The position numbers and the translations under genes are program-made. From positions 1 through 22,393 of IMG/VR virus record IMGVR_UViG_3300049791_000019: a DNA stretch of 22,393 nt; one strand, given 5' to 3'. Below the pieces are notes generated by a model. That model was not told the DNA's origin and ran no database searches. It saw only the letters and a program-made list of their open reading frames with translations. The stretch comes from a virus. Positions 6,241 to 11,951 of the stretch are shown in pieces (within the stretch, counting starts at the first letter, position 1; each line of letters starts with the position of its first letter).

Positions 6241-6316
6241 TTGGCAGGCAGATCGAAGGCGTATCCAGGCGAGCCACGGGCAGACCCAGGCAAATCACGG
6301 ACAAATCGCAGGCAAA
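6241..6316. repeat. degenerate 10-11 bp tandem repeat (about 21 bp double unit)
   Basis: Read on the - strand, this stretch breaks into about seven units of 10 or 11 bases with consensus TYTGCCYGNGA: TTTGCCTGCGA, TTTGTCCGTGA, TTTGCCTGGG, TCTGCCCGTGG, CTCGCCTGGA, TACGCCTTCGA, TCTGCCTGCCA. The spacing is close to one helical turn. It lies between a terminator and the promoter at 6198 and has no convincing gene. Possible roles are a protein-binding array or an upstream activating region. Confidence 0.55.
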
Positions 6317-6318
6317 GA

Positions 6319-6344
6319 AAAGCCCGACTCAATGGCCGGGCTTT
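6319..6344 (-). terminator. intrinsic terminator after the 6372-6908 gene
   Basis: An 8 bp perfect stem (AAAGCCCG with CGGGCTTT) has a 10 nt loop. On the - strand it runs into TTTTCTTT, giving a reasonable rho-independent terminator 28 nt past the stop at 6372. Confidence 0.75.
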
Positions 6345-6371
6345 CTTGTTATCGCCGAGTGTTGTGGCTGA

Positions 6372-6908
6372 TCAGGCCACGAGCTTAAGCTCTGGTGACG
6401 CCTTCTTCATGTACTGCGACAGGAGACGCTGAAGCTTTGTCTCGAACTCGCCACGCTTCTCGTCTGGCAGATGCTTAACGACGACAGAGATGTCGTGCAC
6501 CAAGAATCCAGTGAGAATGTCATCCTTGCTGATCTGGACGCCAGCCAGTGACTCCGGTTTTTCGTTGGCCTCTTTTTCAGCGGCGCGAAGATCCTTGATC
6601 GCCTGGCGCATCTCGCCGACAGTCTTGAAGGACGGAACGTGAAGATTCAGCTTGTACGCTCTGCGGAATGCTGTCACATAGTTCTTCACGGTCGGCGGCG
6701 CCGGTATTTCCTTGGAGCCTTCCTTAGGTCTGCCCGCCGTTCGCGACCAGCCATTCTCGTCGTACGCAATGCCGAACTGCTCATTAGCTTTATCGAGCGT
6801 CGCGCATTTGTTTTTGACAAGGAACGCCAGGATTTGGGCGCCTAAGCTTTCTTGCTTTGCGTCATTTTCACCTATGGTTTTGAAGATTTCAGTCAATTGG
6901 CTAGCCAT
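6372..6908 (-). CDS. hypothetical protein divergent from the XRE regulator, 178 aa
   Basis: Starts at ATG 6908 with AGG 8 nt upstream. The first residues MASQLTEIFKTIGENDAKQ are helical. A basic central block has AGRPKEGSKEIPAPPTVKNY and FRRAYKLNL, followed by long charged helices and an FLVHDISVVVKHLPD segment. A GRPKEG turn plus basic helices could bind DNA. It is monocistronic, with its own terminator, and is transcribed away from the Cro-like gene, which is the usual position for a partner of a genetic switch, though it has no classical repressor domain. Function unknown. Confidence 0.7.
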   Translation of the reverse strand: MASQLTEIFKTIGENDAKQESLGAQILAFLVKNKCATLDKANEQFGIAYDENGWSRTAGRPKEGSKEIPAPPTVKNYVTAFRRAYKLNLHVPSFKTVGEMRQAIKDLRAAEKEANEKPESLAGVQISKDDILTGFLVHDISVVVKHLPDEKRGEFETKLQRLLSQYMKKASPELKLVA

Positions 6909-6972
6909 TTGGATTACCTGCTTGTATCTAGTCACCGCAAGAGTCGTCGTCCTGAAGCTCTCTAATGCTGCG

Positions 6973-6993
6973 GTACAGGCTGTTGCCTGGTAC
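6973..6993. repeat. inverted repeat in the divergent control region
   Basis: GTACAGGC, a 4 nt TGTT loop, then GCCTGGTAC: the arms are complementary apart from one extra G. It lies between the start of the - strand gene (6908) and the XRE promoter. It could be an operator or a hairpin in the - strand leader. Confidence 0.4.
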
Positions 6994-7034
6994 TTTCAGT
7001 GTAGTACGGTTGCGACAAAGCGCAAGTCAGTCTA

Positions 7035-7070
7035 GTTGCTAGTGACAGCAACTCGGACAGACGGTATCAT
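7035..7070 (+). promoter_or_regulatory. promoter of the XRE gene with overlapping operator
   Basis: On the + strand GTGACA (7042-7047) and TATCAT (7065-7070) are spaced by 17 nt, a good sigma70 promoter. The inverted repeat GTTGCT-AGTGAC-AGCAAC (7035-7052) covers the -35 box. This is where an autoregulating Cro/CI-type protein would bind. Confidence 0.6.
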
Positions 7071-7080
7071 GCCCGTACTG

Positions 7081-7092
7081 TGTGCATGCACA
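7081..7092. promoter_or_regulatory. perfect 12 bp palindrome TGTGCATGCACA
   Basis: A perfect palindrome lies just after the expected transcription start of the XRE gene and 21 nt before its ATG. The same core occurs once more in the window, at 15764-15775, in the region between the two arms. A shared operator is the simplest reading. Confidence 0.5.
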
Positions 7093-7113
7093 TACTTGCC
7101 AACTGGGGGAATA

Positions 7114-7314
7114 ATGAATATTGCGAAATCGATCAAGGCCGCGCTTGAGTTGAGGGGAATGAAGCAGATGGACCTGGCTGACAAGCTGGGGATTCACAAG
7201 GCCGGAGTTAGCCAGATCATTGGGCGGGATTGCGTGAATACGGACACGCTCGGGAGGATTGCTGAGGCGTTTGGGATGAAGGCTAGCGAACTGGTAGCGC
7301 TGGGGGAGGATTGA
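7114..7314 (+). CDS. XRE/Cro-family transcriptional regulator, 66 aa
   Basis: A compact HTH_3 protein. MKQMDLADKLGIHKAGVSQI (residues about 15-34) is the helix-turn-helix with the typical Ala-Asp-Lys-Leu-Gly turn and Val-Ser-Gln-Ile recognition helix; DTLGRIAEAFGMKASELVAL completes the five-helix fold. At 66 aa it is Cro-sized and lacks a peptidase or oligomerisation domain. ATG 7114 follows GGGGGA; the upstream in-frame ATGs lie before or within the promoter elements. It is the only + strand gene in the left arm, converges with the methylase-like gene and probably represses its own promoter through the palindromes described here. Confidence 0.9.
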   Translation: MNIAKSIKAALELRGMKQMDLADKLGIHKAGVSQIIGRDCVNTDTLGRIAEAFGMKASELVALGED

Positions 7315-7321
7315 GCTAGGG

Positions 7322-7339
7322 AAGCCCCGTGAGGGGCTT
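7322..7339. terminator. hairpin between convergent genes
   Basis: AAGCCCC, loop GTGA, GGGGCTT: a 7 bp stem with a stable tetraloop in the 44 nt between the stops of the XRE and methylase-like genes. U-tracts are poor on both strands, so termination efficiency is uncertain. Confidence 0.55.
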
Positions 7340-7358
7340 GTGGCTGAATGACGACGTG

Positions 7359-8057
7359 TTATTTGTGGTTAGCCTCGAATGTAGCCAGTACGAAGCCGCG
7401 AGGTGTTGCGCTGCGGATATTTTTGGTGCGAGTGGACTTGCCGCCACATTTCTTCCAGCCAGGATTATCCCTGTGTAGCGGCTCCACGCGCTTGCGCTCT
7501 GGCTCTTCGAATTCTGGCCCCTTCCATATGCAGGTATTTTTGTTGTAAGCGTCTTGCGGAGGATAGATATCCGGGTAGATCGGGTGTTCATCGTCATTCG
7601 GAAGATAGCCACCGAAGTCAGTCGGATTGAATGAGAAGTCTGGTTTGCGCCACATAGTTGAGATGACGCTTACCGGGTTCTCGAACGCCCAGCGTTCAGT
7701 GTTGCAAGCCTTTGCGACTGCCGGCACCAGCATGCAGAGAGAGAGAGCCTCCTGCTGGAATGCCGGGTTAGCCTCAGCCTTCTTCGCGAAGTGCTTAGCA
7801 CCAGCAACGGTCAGATGCGTGCATTCAGGAAACCCGAACACGAAATCAGCCTTGCCGCCGATCATCCGAGAGATGTCAGCCGCGTGCCTCTCGATCTGAT
7901 CGTGATGGAACCACATGCCAACCTTGAACAGATTGCCTTCTCGAGTGATCCCTTCCTGGTGCTGACCGTCGAATATCCAGCATTCGTATCCAGCAGCCAG
8001 CCACGGCTGAGCCATTAGGCCTGTGTAGTCGTAGAGGAAGATCGCCACTCTATTCAT
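7359..8057 (-). CDS. diverged cytosine-5 DNA methylase-like phage protein, 232 aa
   Basis: The opening IFLYDYTGLMAQPWLAAGYE (residues 6-25) has the layout of motif I of C5 cytosine methylases (a Gly-containing loop followed by AGYE). FGFPECTHLTVAGA (74-87) replaces the PPCQ catalytic motif IV and keeps a cysteine, Cys79. AFENPVSV corresponds to the ENV motif. A C-terminal RTKNIRSATPRGF block is conserved in similar phage proteins (recollection). It may methylate phage DNA, or be a catalytically altered relative. ATG 8057 is chosen because motif I begins there; the 8105 ATG lacks a site and would overlap the small membrane gene. Confidence 0.7.
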   Translation of the reverse strand: MNRVAIFLYDYTGLMAQPWLAAGYECWIFDGQHQEGITREGNLFKVGMWFHHDQIERHAADISRMIGGKADFVFGFPECTHLTVAGAKHFAKKAEANPAFQQEALSLCMLVPAVAKACNTERWAFENPVSVISTMWRKPDFSFNPTDFGGYLPNDDEHPIYPDIYPPQDAYNKNTCIWKGPEFEEPERKRVEPLHRDNPGWKKCGGKSTRTKNIRSATPRGFVLATFEANHK

Positions 8058-8085
8058 TGTTATGGACTCGTACGCGGGAGGTTGG

Positions 8086-8193
8086 TTATAGGCCGACAGC
8101 GACATCTATCATCATGAGAACCATAAGGCCGAAGATGAACAGCGTTACTATCGCAAGGGCTATGTCGATCAGGGTTTCGCCGGGGGTGAGCAT
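8086..8193 (-). CDS. small membrane protein, 35 aa
   Basis: Starts at ATG 8193 behind AGGAGGG with 5 nt spacing, an excellent site. Residues 8-28 (LIDIALAIVTLFIFGLMVLMM) form one transmembrane helix; little else remains. It is translated just after the 20 aa gene and ends 28 nt before the methylase-like start. Function unknown. Confidence 0.65.
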   Translation of the reverse strand: MLTPGETLIDIALAIVTLFIFGLMVLMMIDVAVGL

Positions 8194-8202
8194 GTCGCCC
8201 TC

Positions 8203-8265
8203 CTAGCAGTCGTAAGGAACGATAGGTTCTTTGGAATCGTCGGGGGTTGGCTGATATTTGCTCAT
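8203..8265 (-). CDS. possible 20 aa peptide
   Basis: ATG 8265 follows AGGAG and the frame runs MSKYQPTPDDSKEPIVPYDC to a TAG at 8203. The good ribosome-binding site is the main support. Its stop codon (TAGGAGG) merges into the ribosome-binding site of the next gene, so it may serve as a leader that couples translation. A length of 20 aa keeps confidence modest. Confidence 0.45.
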   Translation of the reverse strand: MSKYQPTPDDSKEPIVPYDC

Positions 8266-8279
8266 TTCCGCTCTCCTAA

Positions 8280-8295
8280 GGCGCCTATAGGCACC
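8280..8295. repeat. near-perfect 16 bp palindrome
   Basis: GGCGCCTATAGGCACC has a single mismatched pair. It lies in the 60 nt between the 47 aa and 20 aa genes, just upstream of the latter's AGGAG. It could be an operator or a short hairpin. Confidence 0.4.
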
Positions 8296-8298
8296 GTA

Positions 8299-8482
8299 TT
8301 GGGTTGCTCCAGGCTGAATAGCTAGTCATGACGGAATACCAGCAATTATGCATGCCGCAAAATGCCTCAACCATTCCAGTTCGGTCTCGGCGCGCCTGGC
8401 TTTGCCGGAAGCCGCGTATACCTCGTATGACTTACGACAAACAGTCAGCATTGCCGCCTGAGCGCTCATCTTGGGTTGCTCC
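8299..8482. repeat. two copies of TTGGGTTGCTCC
   Basis: Identical 12-mers at 8299-8310 and 8471-8482, read on the - strand as GGAGCAACCCAA. The right copy is the ribosome-binding site of the 47 aa gene. The left copy lies just after that gene, with no start codon following closely. This suggests duplication of a leader or loss of a small gene. Confidence 0.5.
8326..8469 (-). CDS. small protein, 47 aa
   Basis: ATG 8469 follows AGGAG with about 10 nt spacing. The product (MSAQAAMLTVCRKSYEVYAA, then a basic ARRAETELEWLRHFAAC helix) looks like two helices. It ends with IIAGIPS. No family is recognised. It lies after the terminator of the 8537-8797 gene, so it needs read-through or a promoter not recognised here. 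Confidence 0.55.
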   Translation of the reverse strand: MSAQAAMLTVCRKSYEVYAASGKARRAETELEWLRHFAACIIAGIPS

Positions 8483-8499
8483 TGTTGTTGGTACTGGCA

Positions 8500-8519
8500 A
8501 AGCCCCAGTTAAGGGGCTT
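8500..8519 (-). terminator. terminator-like hairpin after the 86 aa gene
   Basis: AAGCCCC and GGGGCTT form a 7 bp stem with a 6 nt loop, 17 nt past the stop at 8537. On the - strand it is followed by only TTT, so it may be leaky; genes downstream follow the same direction. Confidence 0.55.
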
Positions 8520-8536
8520 GAGGTGGGCGGGATTGG

Positions 8537-8797
8537 TTAGCGCAAGCTTGCAAGAACGTCGTAAACATCCTCATCCGATTGCAGGCCGCAGAACTCGTCG
8601 GCGCGAACTTGGGCGTCAGAGATAAATCCTGCAATGAGAGCTGGACCTTGCCGGCGGACCTGTGCGTCTCTGGCGCAGATGAATGAGCTGAATGCGGCGC
8701 GACCAATCTTGTCCGACACCCGGTCAATACCTACGCGCTCAATAGCTGTATCGAATTTGCGAATTTTCATTGCGTGGCGTTGCGCATCAGTAGTCAT
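8537..8797 (-). CDS. hypothetical phage protein, 86 aa
   Basis: ATG 8797 has GGAG 9 nt upstream and follows the promoter at 8868 with a 43 nt leader. The protein is mostly helical (AMKIRKFDTAIERVGIDRVS, then AFSSFICARDAQVRRQG, then ISDAQVRADEFCG). The two Asp-Ala-Gln-Val-Arg stretches (DAQVRRQ and DAQVRAD) suggest an internal repeat. It is the first gene of its transcript. Function unknown. Confidence 0.7.
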   Translation of the reverse strand: MTTDAQRHAMKIRKFDTAIERVGIDRVSDKIGRAAFSSFICARDAQVRRQGPALIAGFISDAQVRADEFCGLQSDEDVYDVLASLR

Positions 8798-8839
8798 CTC
8801 GTCTTGCTCCGTTGTTCGTTTATGTCTCTGTTGAAACGA

Positions 8840-8868
8840 ACTATAGCCACGCAGATTCAAAATAGCAA
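8840..8868 (-). promoter_or_regulatory. sigma70-type promoter
   Basis: On the - strand TTGCTA (8863-8868), 17 nt, TATAGT (8840-8845). It sits between the stop of the 57 aa gene (8872) and the start at 8797, and its leader carries the same CGGAGCAA ribosome-binding context as the operon after 6198. Confidence 0.65.
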
Positions 8869-8871
8869 TTA

Positions 8872-9045
8872 TTAACTCTCGCCATTCGTCCGGCGAATAA
8901 CAGCCTGAACCTCTTCCTTCGTTGCGCGTCTGATTGGGTCGCCGCCGTCGATGCTGAGCCAGTAGACTTCGGCAGGAAGGCTGGATTTGTAGAGGGTGAA
9001 GCGGCCCTGTACGAGCGTATCAGGGCCAGTGGATTGCCAGGCCAT
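8872..9045 (-). CDS. small protein, 57 aa
   Basis: The frame starts at ATG 9045, inside the last codons of the methylase-like gene, and runs MAWQSTGPDTLVQGRFTLYK through a SLPAEVYWLSIDGG segment to a basic helical end (KEEVQAVIRRTNGES). It alternates strands and then a helix, a plausible small fold. The ribosome-binding site is weak, so coupling to the 26 nt overlap with the upstream gene is likely. Function unknown. Confidence 0.6.
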   Translation of the reverse strand: MAWQSTGPDTLVQGRFTLYKSSLPAEVYWLSIDGGDPIRRATKEEVQAVIRRTNGES

Positions 9046-9637
9046 CAAGAGACCGTGAATGCATAGCCAGATCTATCAGCGCCTGTTTGAATCGTTGAGG
9101 CGTGGCATTGGCCTCCCGCTTGCCGAGGGTTGGCTTATTCGCTGCTTTGCCTCGCTGATCGTAGAATCCGATTTGATGTGAACCGGCAGGCCTAGACCAG
9201 TCAAGATCGAAAGGCTTCTGCTTGCCAACGTAATACAGCCAAGTTGCCTTGTTCGCTCGATGTCCGTATGCGGATTGCCATACCTCACAGATCCAGCCTT
9301 CGCCGCATTTCTGCCAGCCGATATCCACTGGCTTACTAAGGCCATGCGCAACGAATGCTCTACTCTTTGCCGGATGCTCAAGCACGCCGCCGAACTTACG
9401 AACACTCTCAAGCGCCGAGGCGAAACATCCTTGGTCATTACCCGGGCGGTTATGTTCGCCGCCCCAGCGAGCGAAATTCACGGAAGCCATAGCACCCCAT
9501 AACTGGCATGGAGGATGCGCAACTACCGGAAGTTCTCCGCGATATAGGCGAGCATCACGAACTTCTGGCCAAGCATCAATCGTTTTATCGCCAGAATAGC
9601 AGCCGTCTGGCTGAACGAACAAAGCAGCTACCTTCAT
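9020..9637 (-). CDS. phage methylase-like protein with PPC motif, 205 aa
   Basis: It starts MKVAALFVQPDGCYSG and has VVAHPPCQLWGAM around residues 38-50, which looks like the PPC catalytic loop of cytosine C5 methylases with Cys44. A GGVLEHPAKSRAF segment could correspond to the ENV motif. A SAM-binding motif I is not evident. The pattern matches a widespread phage family that I remember as DNA methylase-like or hypothetical. ATG 9637 has GGAGG 8 nt upstream. It may modify DNA or bind it without catalysis. It is not closely similar to the other methylase-like gene. Confidence 0.7.
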   Translation of the reverse strand: MKVAALFVQPDGCYSGDKTIDAWPEVRDARLYRGELPVVAHPPCQLWGAMASVNFARWGGEHNRPGNDQGCFASALESVRKFGGVLEHPAKSRAFVAHGLSKPVDIGWQKCGEGWICEVWQSAYGHRANKATWLYYVGKQKPFDLDWSRPAGSHQIGFYDQRGKAANKPTLGKREANATPQRFKQALIDLAMHSRSLDGLAIHWP

Positions 9638-9640
9638 CCA

Positions 9641-9751
9641 TCAATCCTCCAAATAATCATTAATCTCAACATCATCGAAATCAGTCTCGGTTTCGAGGTC
9701 TTCGGTTTCGGGTTCGTCTAGTTGGCGATCGCCAATATAAATCGAATTCAT
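9641..9751 (-). CDS. very acidic peptide, 36 aa
   Basis: ATG 9751 overlaps the upstream stop as ATGA and has AAGGTGAGG just before it. Of 36 residues, 15 are Asp or Glu, mostly in DEPETEDLETETDFDD. A short acidic protein could mimic DNA and block a host nucleic-acid-binding protein, but that is only a composition-based idea. Its stop lies 3 nt before the methylase-like start. Confidence 0.6.
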   Translation of the reverse strand: MNSIYIGDRQLDEPETEDLETETDFDDVEINDYLED

Positions 9752-9921
9752 GGCCTCACCTTTTTCTCGGACCAGAAATCGTCGATCACTGCTCCAATAA
9801 AGTAGCTTACCGACCAAGCTGTCAGCGCCAACATGGCATACGGATCATCATTCAGTCTTGCCAGCTTCGCAGCAATCATCAGCAGCGCCATCATGATCAT
9901 TCGGTATTGGATGGTGTTCAT
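9748..9921 (-). CDS. small membrane protein, 57 aa
   Basis: ATG 9921 is preceded by AGGTGG and overlaps the upstream stop as ATGA. Two hydrophobic stretches are visible: YRMIMMALLMIAAKLARL (5-22) and AMLALTAWSVSYFIGAVI (28-45), separated by NDDPY, so a two-helix hairpin in the inner membrane is likely. Function unknown. An earlier ATG at 9963 would overlap the neighbour and is not preferred. Confidence 0.65.
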   Translation of the reverse strand: MNTIQYRMIMMALLMIAAKLARLNDDPYAMLALTAWSVSYFIGAVIDDFWSEKKVRP

Positions 9922-10052
9922 GGCGCCACCTTCACGCCAGCGGCTTCGATGGCCGACCAGCAATCAAGATGTGCCGCGCGACCAAAATCCTGCCTATGCG
10001 TAGCCATCGGTGGTCGAGTCCTGCGGCAAAATTCCTCGAATTCTTTTCTCAT
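9918..10052 (-). CDS. small basic protein, 44 aa
   Basis: ATG 10052 overlaps the upstream stop as ATGA. It reads MRKEFEEFCRRTRPPMATHR, then DFGRAAHLDCWSAIEAAGVK, and ends VAP. The pattern of an N-terminal charged helix, an RQD-type linker and a C-terminal helix resembles unnamed small phage proteins. GGGAG lies about 9 nt upstream. No function is assigned. Confidence 0.6.
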   Translation of the reverse strand: MRKEFEEFCRRTRPPMATHRQDFGRAAHLDCWSAIEAAGVKVAP

Positions 10053-10210
10053 GCCCTACCACTCCCAAACAATGGCTTCTGCCCAACACTCAACAACCAC
10101 TCAACCACATGCCCGCGCTTGCCATTGGTGCAGATCCTGACGAATTGAGAGGTCAGGTTTGACATGGGTGCGTTGCATAGTGGGCATGGTTTTCCGGTTC
10201 CGTCAGTCAT
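10049..10210 (-). CDS. small zinc-knuckle-like protein, 53 aa
   Basis: ATG 10210 overlaps the previous stop as ATGA. The product has CPLC at residues 9-12 and a third cysteine at 27 (RICTNG), with a His at 34 in GKRGHVVEWL; a CxxC...C...H zinc site is plausible. Small zinc proteins in phage early operons often bind nucleic acids or host polymerase. Nothing more specific can be read. Confidence 0.6.
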   Translation of the reverse strand: MTDGTGKPCPLCNAPMSNLTSQFVRICTNGKRGHVVEWLLSVGQKPLFGSGRA

Positions 10211-10500
10211 TGGATAGCCTTGGTGGCTGGCGTGTGCTGATCAAAGAATCCTTCCAGCAGCGTCCAGCCCATCTGGTCGAACCAGCGAAGCTCGCTTGAA
10301 CGCAGACTGACACGATATTCAGAGGTTGCCTCGAACAGAGCGCGCAAATATGCGAACTTTGCGTCTACATGGATCACGGTAAAGTGCAAAGCACCATTGA
10401 ATCGCACCTGATCGCCTTCCTTGAATTTGCTGGCGGTTATTGCAGGGGATTCGCACATTTCGATCATTCGATTGCTTGGATCGCCTTGTAAAACAGTCAT
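10207..10500 (-). CDS. hypothetical protein, 97 aa
   Basis: ATG 10500 is chosen for AGGTGG just upstream and the ATGA overlap with the 50 aa gene; an in-frame ATG at 10527 lacks these. Central FKEGDQVRFNGALHFTV, then VDAKFAYLR and ATSEYRVSLRSSEL, suggest a small beta-barrel of the SH3-like type (a KEGDQVRF opening is typical). Possible nucleic-acid or protein interaction domain. Function unknown. Confidence 0.7.
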   Translation of the reverse strand: MTVLQGDPSNRMIEMCESPAITASKFKEGDQVRFNGALHFTVIHVDAKFAYLRALFEATSEYRVSLRSSELRWFDQMGWTLLEGFFDQHTPATKAIQ

Positions 10501-10649
10501 TTCCCACCTCGAAATTGAACCTTGCAATGCAGCCCATCGCTCGTAGAATCATCGCAAATCTGCGGGCGCCACAAGCCTATGCGGATGGCCTGAACCTTCG
10601 TCCAGGATGATTGCATGCGGCCTGTGCTGGTTAGGACTAGGAGGGTCAT
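10497..10649 (-). CDS. small protein, 50 aa
   Basis: ATG 10649 overlaps the upstream stop as ATGA and has AGGTGG 4 nt before it. The sequence MTLLVLTSTGRMQSSWTKVQ continues with RIGLWRPQICDD and ends KVQFRGGK. It is basic, with a hydrophobic start too short for a membrane helix. Function unknown. Strong start signals and a precise overlap at both ends support it. Confidence 0.6.
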   Translation of the reverse strand: MTLLVLTSTGRMQSSWTKVQAIRIGLWRPQICDDSTSDGLHCKVQFRGGK

Positions 10650-10816
10650 TTATCCACCTGTACGCAATTAGCGCCAAATGAGAAATCCTGACCGAAAGCA
10701 TGGCCGGCCACACATCCATATCCAGCCGCTATCGCGATTTTGACTAAAAACATGAATCCAATGAACCCACACAGCAAGCACCATGCTGACAAAACATTCA
10801 TCAATTTATCGATCAT
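10646..10816 (-). CDS. membrane protein, 56 aa
   Basis: ATG 10816 overlaps the upstream stop as ATGA and has GGAG 9 nt before it. Residues 8-31 (VLSAWCLLCGFIGFMFLVKI) form a transmembrane helix; the rest (AGYGCVAGHAFGQDFSFGAN) is Gly- and Cys-containing and may lie in the periplasm, with Cys35 and Cys51 able to form a disulfide. Function unknown. Confidence 0.65.
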   Translation of the reverse strand: MIDKLMNVLSAWCLLCGFIGFMFLVKIAIAAGYGCVAGHAFGQDFSFGANCVQVDK

Positions 10817-10962
10817 GCATGCAATCTCCGATTAGCCTGCGCTCTTATCCATCCCTTGTCCCACTTCACTCTGGACTTAGGACAGGTTTCGTCGTCGAAA
10901 GGGTTGTCATCCTTGCCGACGCCCTTGAGGAATGCTTCGTAGCCTTGTTCGAATGCGGTCAT
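10813..10962 (-). CDS. RMF/CrpP-like mini-protein, 49 aa
   Basis: The layout FEQGYEAFLKG, then NPF, then KWDKGWIRAQANRRL matches the ribosome modulation factor type fold: a Gly-Tyr helix, a Pro-containing turn, and a Trp-x-x-Gly-Trp motif followed by an Ala-Arg helix. RMF dimerises 70S ribosomes in stationary phase. Small RMF-like proteins are found in Pseudomonas phages and plasmids (recollection). Whether this one binds ribosomes is inference. ATG 10962 has AGGTG 6 nt before it and overlaps the upstream stop as ATGA. Confidence 0.65.
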   Translation of the reverse strand: MTAFEQGYEAFLKGVGKDDNPFDDETCPKSRVKWDKGWIRAQANRRLHA

Positions 10963-11399
10963 GGCGACACCTGCTGAATGTTCGACTCGACCCATTTGCG
11001 CATGCGCTGCCAGCGATGCTCCGGGGTTTCGGCAACCCACTTACCGCGCCCGTCAGCCTGCATTTCGTAATTGACGGGGTGTTCGTCATTCTCGTAGACG
11101 ATCTCGGCTGCCATTGCTTTGGCGATACCGAAAGCCTCCGACACGCTTTCTTGGCAATGCGAATCGATGGTGCTCATTTCCAGCCCACGTTTGGCGCCGA
11201 GAACGCCCAGCGCGCAGAACTGCCCATCCGCTTCGAGCGTGTCAGTAACCAGTCGCTTATCCGGCATCGCATCGAGCGCATCGCGCAGCTCGACCAGGAA
11301 CGATTGGCCGCGCTTCCCGCTCAGCGCTGACTTCACGGCGCCCCGCCAGCAAACCAGACCCCAACCACCACAATCATCGCTGTATCCGCTTCTGCTCAT
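10959..11399 (-). CDS. conserved phage protein of unknown function, 146 aa
   Basis: Begins MSRSGYSDDCGGWGLVCWRG and contains KRGQSFLVELRDALDAMPDK, a GQFCALGVLGAKRG segment and VYENDE. This set is typical of a family seen in many proteobacterial phages (recollection), with no known activity. ATG 11399 has an almost perfect AGGAGG upstream and overlaps the previous stop as ATGA, so it should be translated strongly. The C-terminal WQRMRKWVE helix is amphipathic. Confidence 0.8.
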   Translation of the reverse strand: MSRSGYSDDCGGWGLVCWRGAVKSALSGKRGQSFLVELRDALDAMPDKRLVTDTLEADGQFCALGVLGAKRGLEMSTIDSHCQESVSEAFGIAKAMAAEIVYENDEHPVNYEMQADGRGKWVAETPEHRWQRMRKWVESNIQQVSP

Positions 11400-11650
11400 T
11401 CCCCACCTCCTATCGCACGCACATACTTCGCATCCTCAACAACAGTAATGATCTCCAGAACGCCAATCTTGTACCCTTCAGGCTTCTCGACAAGTCCCCA
11501 CTGGAGCTTCTGAATCAGCCGCTCATAGCCACCGATAACCGTCAGTTCAGCGTAGAACAGCATGCAGATTTCTTTCGCCCAGCGGCGGCCTTGGAGTTCT
11601 TCGATTCTGGATATTTCAGGATTCCTGGCTGATGGCGCAATCGATTGCAT
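11396..11650 (-). CDS. hypothetical protein, 84 aa
   Basis: The reading frame is open from 11806, but the upstream gene occupies 11616-11951, so the start is probably ATG 11650 (35 nt overlap). From there it reads MQSIAPSARNPEISRIEELQ, then helical RRWAKEICMLFYAE and GYERLIQKLQWGLVE, ending in a Val-rich stretch. The ribosome-binding site at 11650 is not clear, so the exact start is uncertain. Function unknown. Confidence 0.6.
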   Translation of the reverse strand: MQSIAPSARNPEISRIEELQGRRWAKEICMLFYAELTVIGGYERLIQKLQWGLVEKPEGYKIGVLEIITVVEDAKYVRAIGGGE

Positions 11651-11951
11651 CGGAAACAGATAGAGCCAGAGTTTCGCAGCTGTTCGGATAATCGACTTCG
11701 CATCCATCGGCATCCCAAAGCTCTGCATAGCCACAATCTTTCTCGACGCAGACCCTGATCTCCCAGCCCGTTGGTAGACAGCCGGCAGCACGTTCCACTT
11801 GCTCATACAATTCTGATTTGCTTGTTAGTCGCTCAATAATCCCCTTAGCCGTGCTGATGTCTCCTAGGGCGCATTCGAGCTCACGGCCAAGCTGGCTATT
11901 GCGAACGACTAGCTGCGCAATTCTTGCGTGCAGCTTTTCATAATCACTCAT
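11616..11951 (-). CDS. hypothetical phage protein, 111 aa
   Basis: Residues 1-55 form a coiled coil (MSDYEKLHARIAQLVVRNSQ, then ECALGDISTAKGIIERL). The C-terminal half has CLPTGWEIRVCVEKDCGY and AELWDADGCEVDYPN, an alternating pattern of strands with four cysteines. ATG 11951 overlaps the upstream stop as ATGA and has a GGTGG site. The layout of an N-terminal coiled coil followed by an LPxGWxIRV segment resembles other early phage proteins (recollection). Function unknown. Confidence 0.75.
   Translation of the reverse strand: MSDYEKLHARIAQLVVRNSQLGRELECALGDISTAKGIIERLTSKSELYEQVERAAGCLPTGWEIRVCVEKDCGYAELWDADGCEVDYPNSCETLALSVSDAIDCAISQES

Noticed and set aside
11651-11806. 5' extension of the 84 aa gene
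   Set aside because: Would overlap the strongly supported 111 aa gene by 190 nt; the shorter start is preferred.
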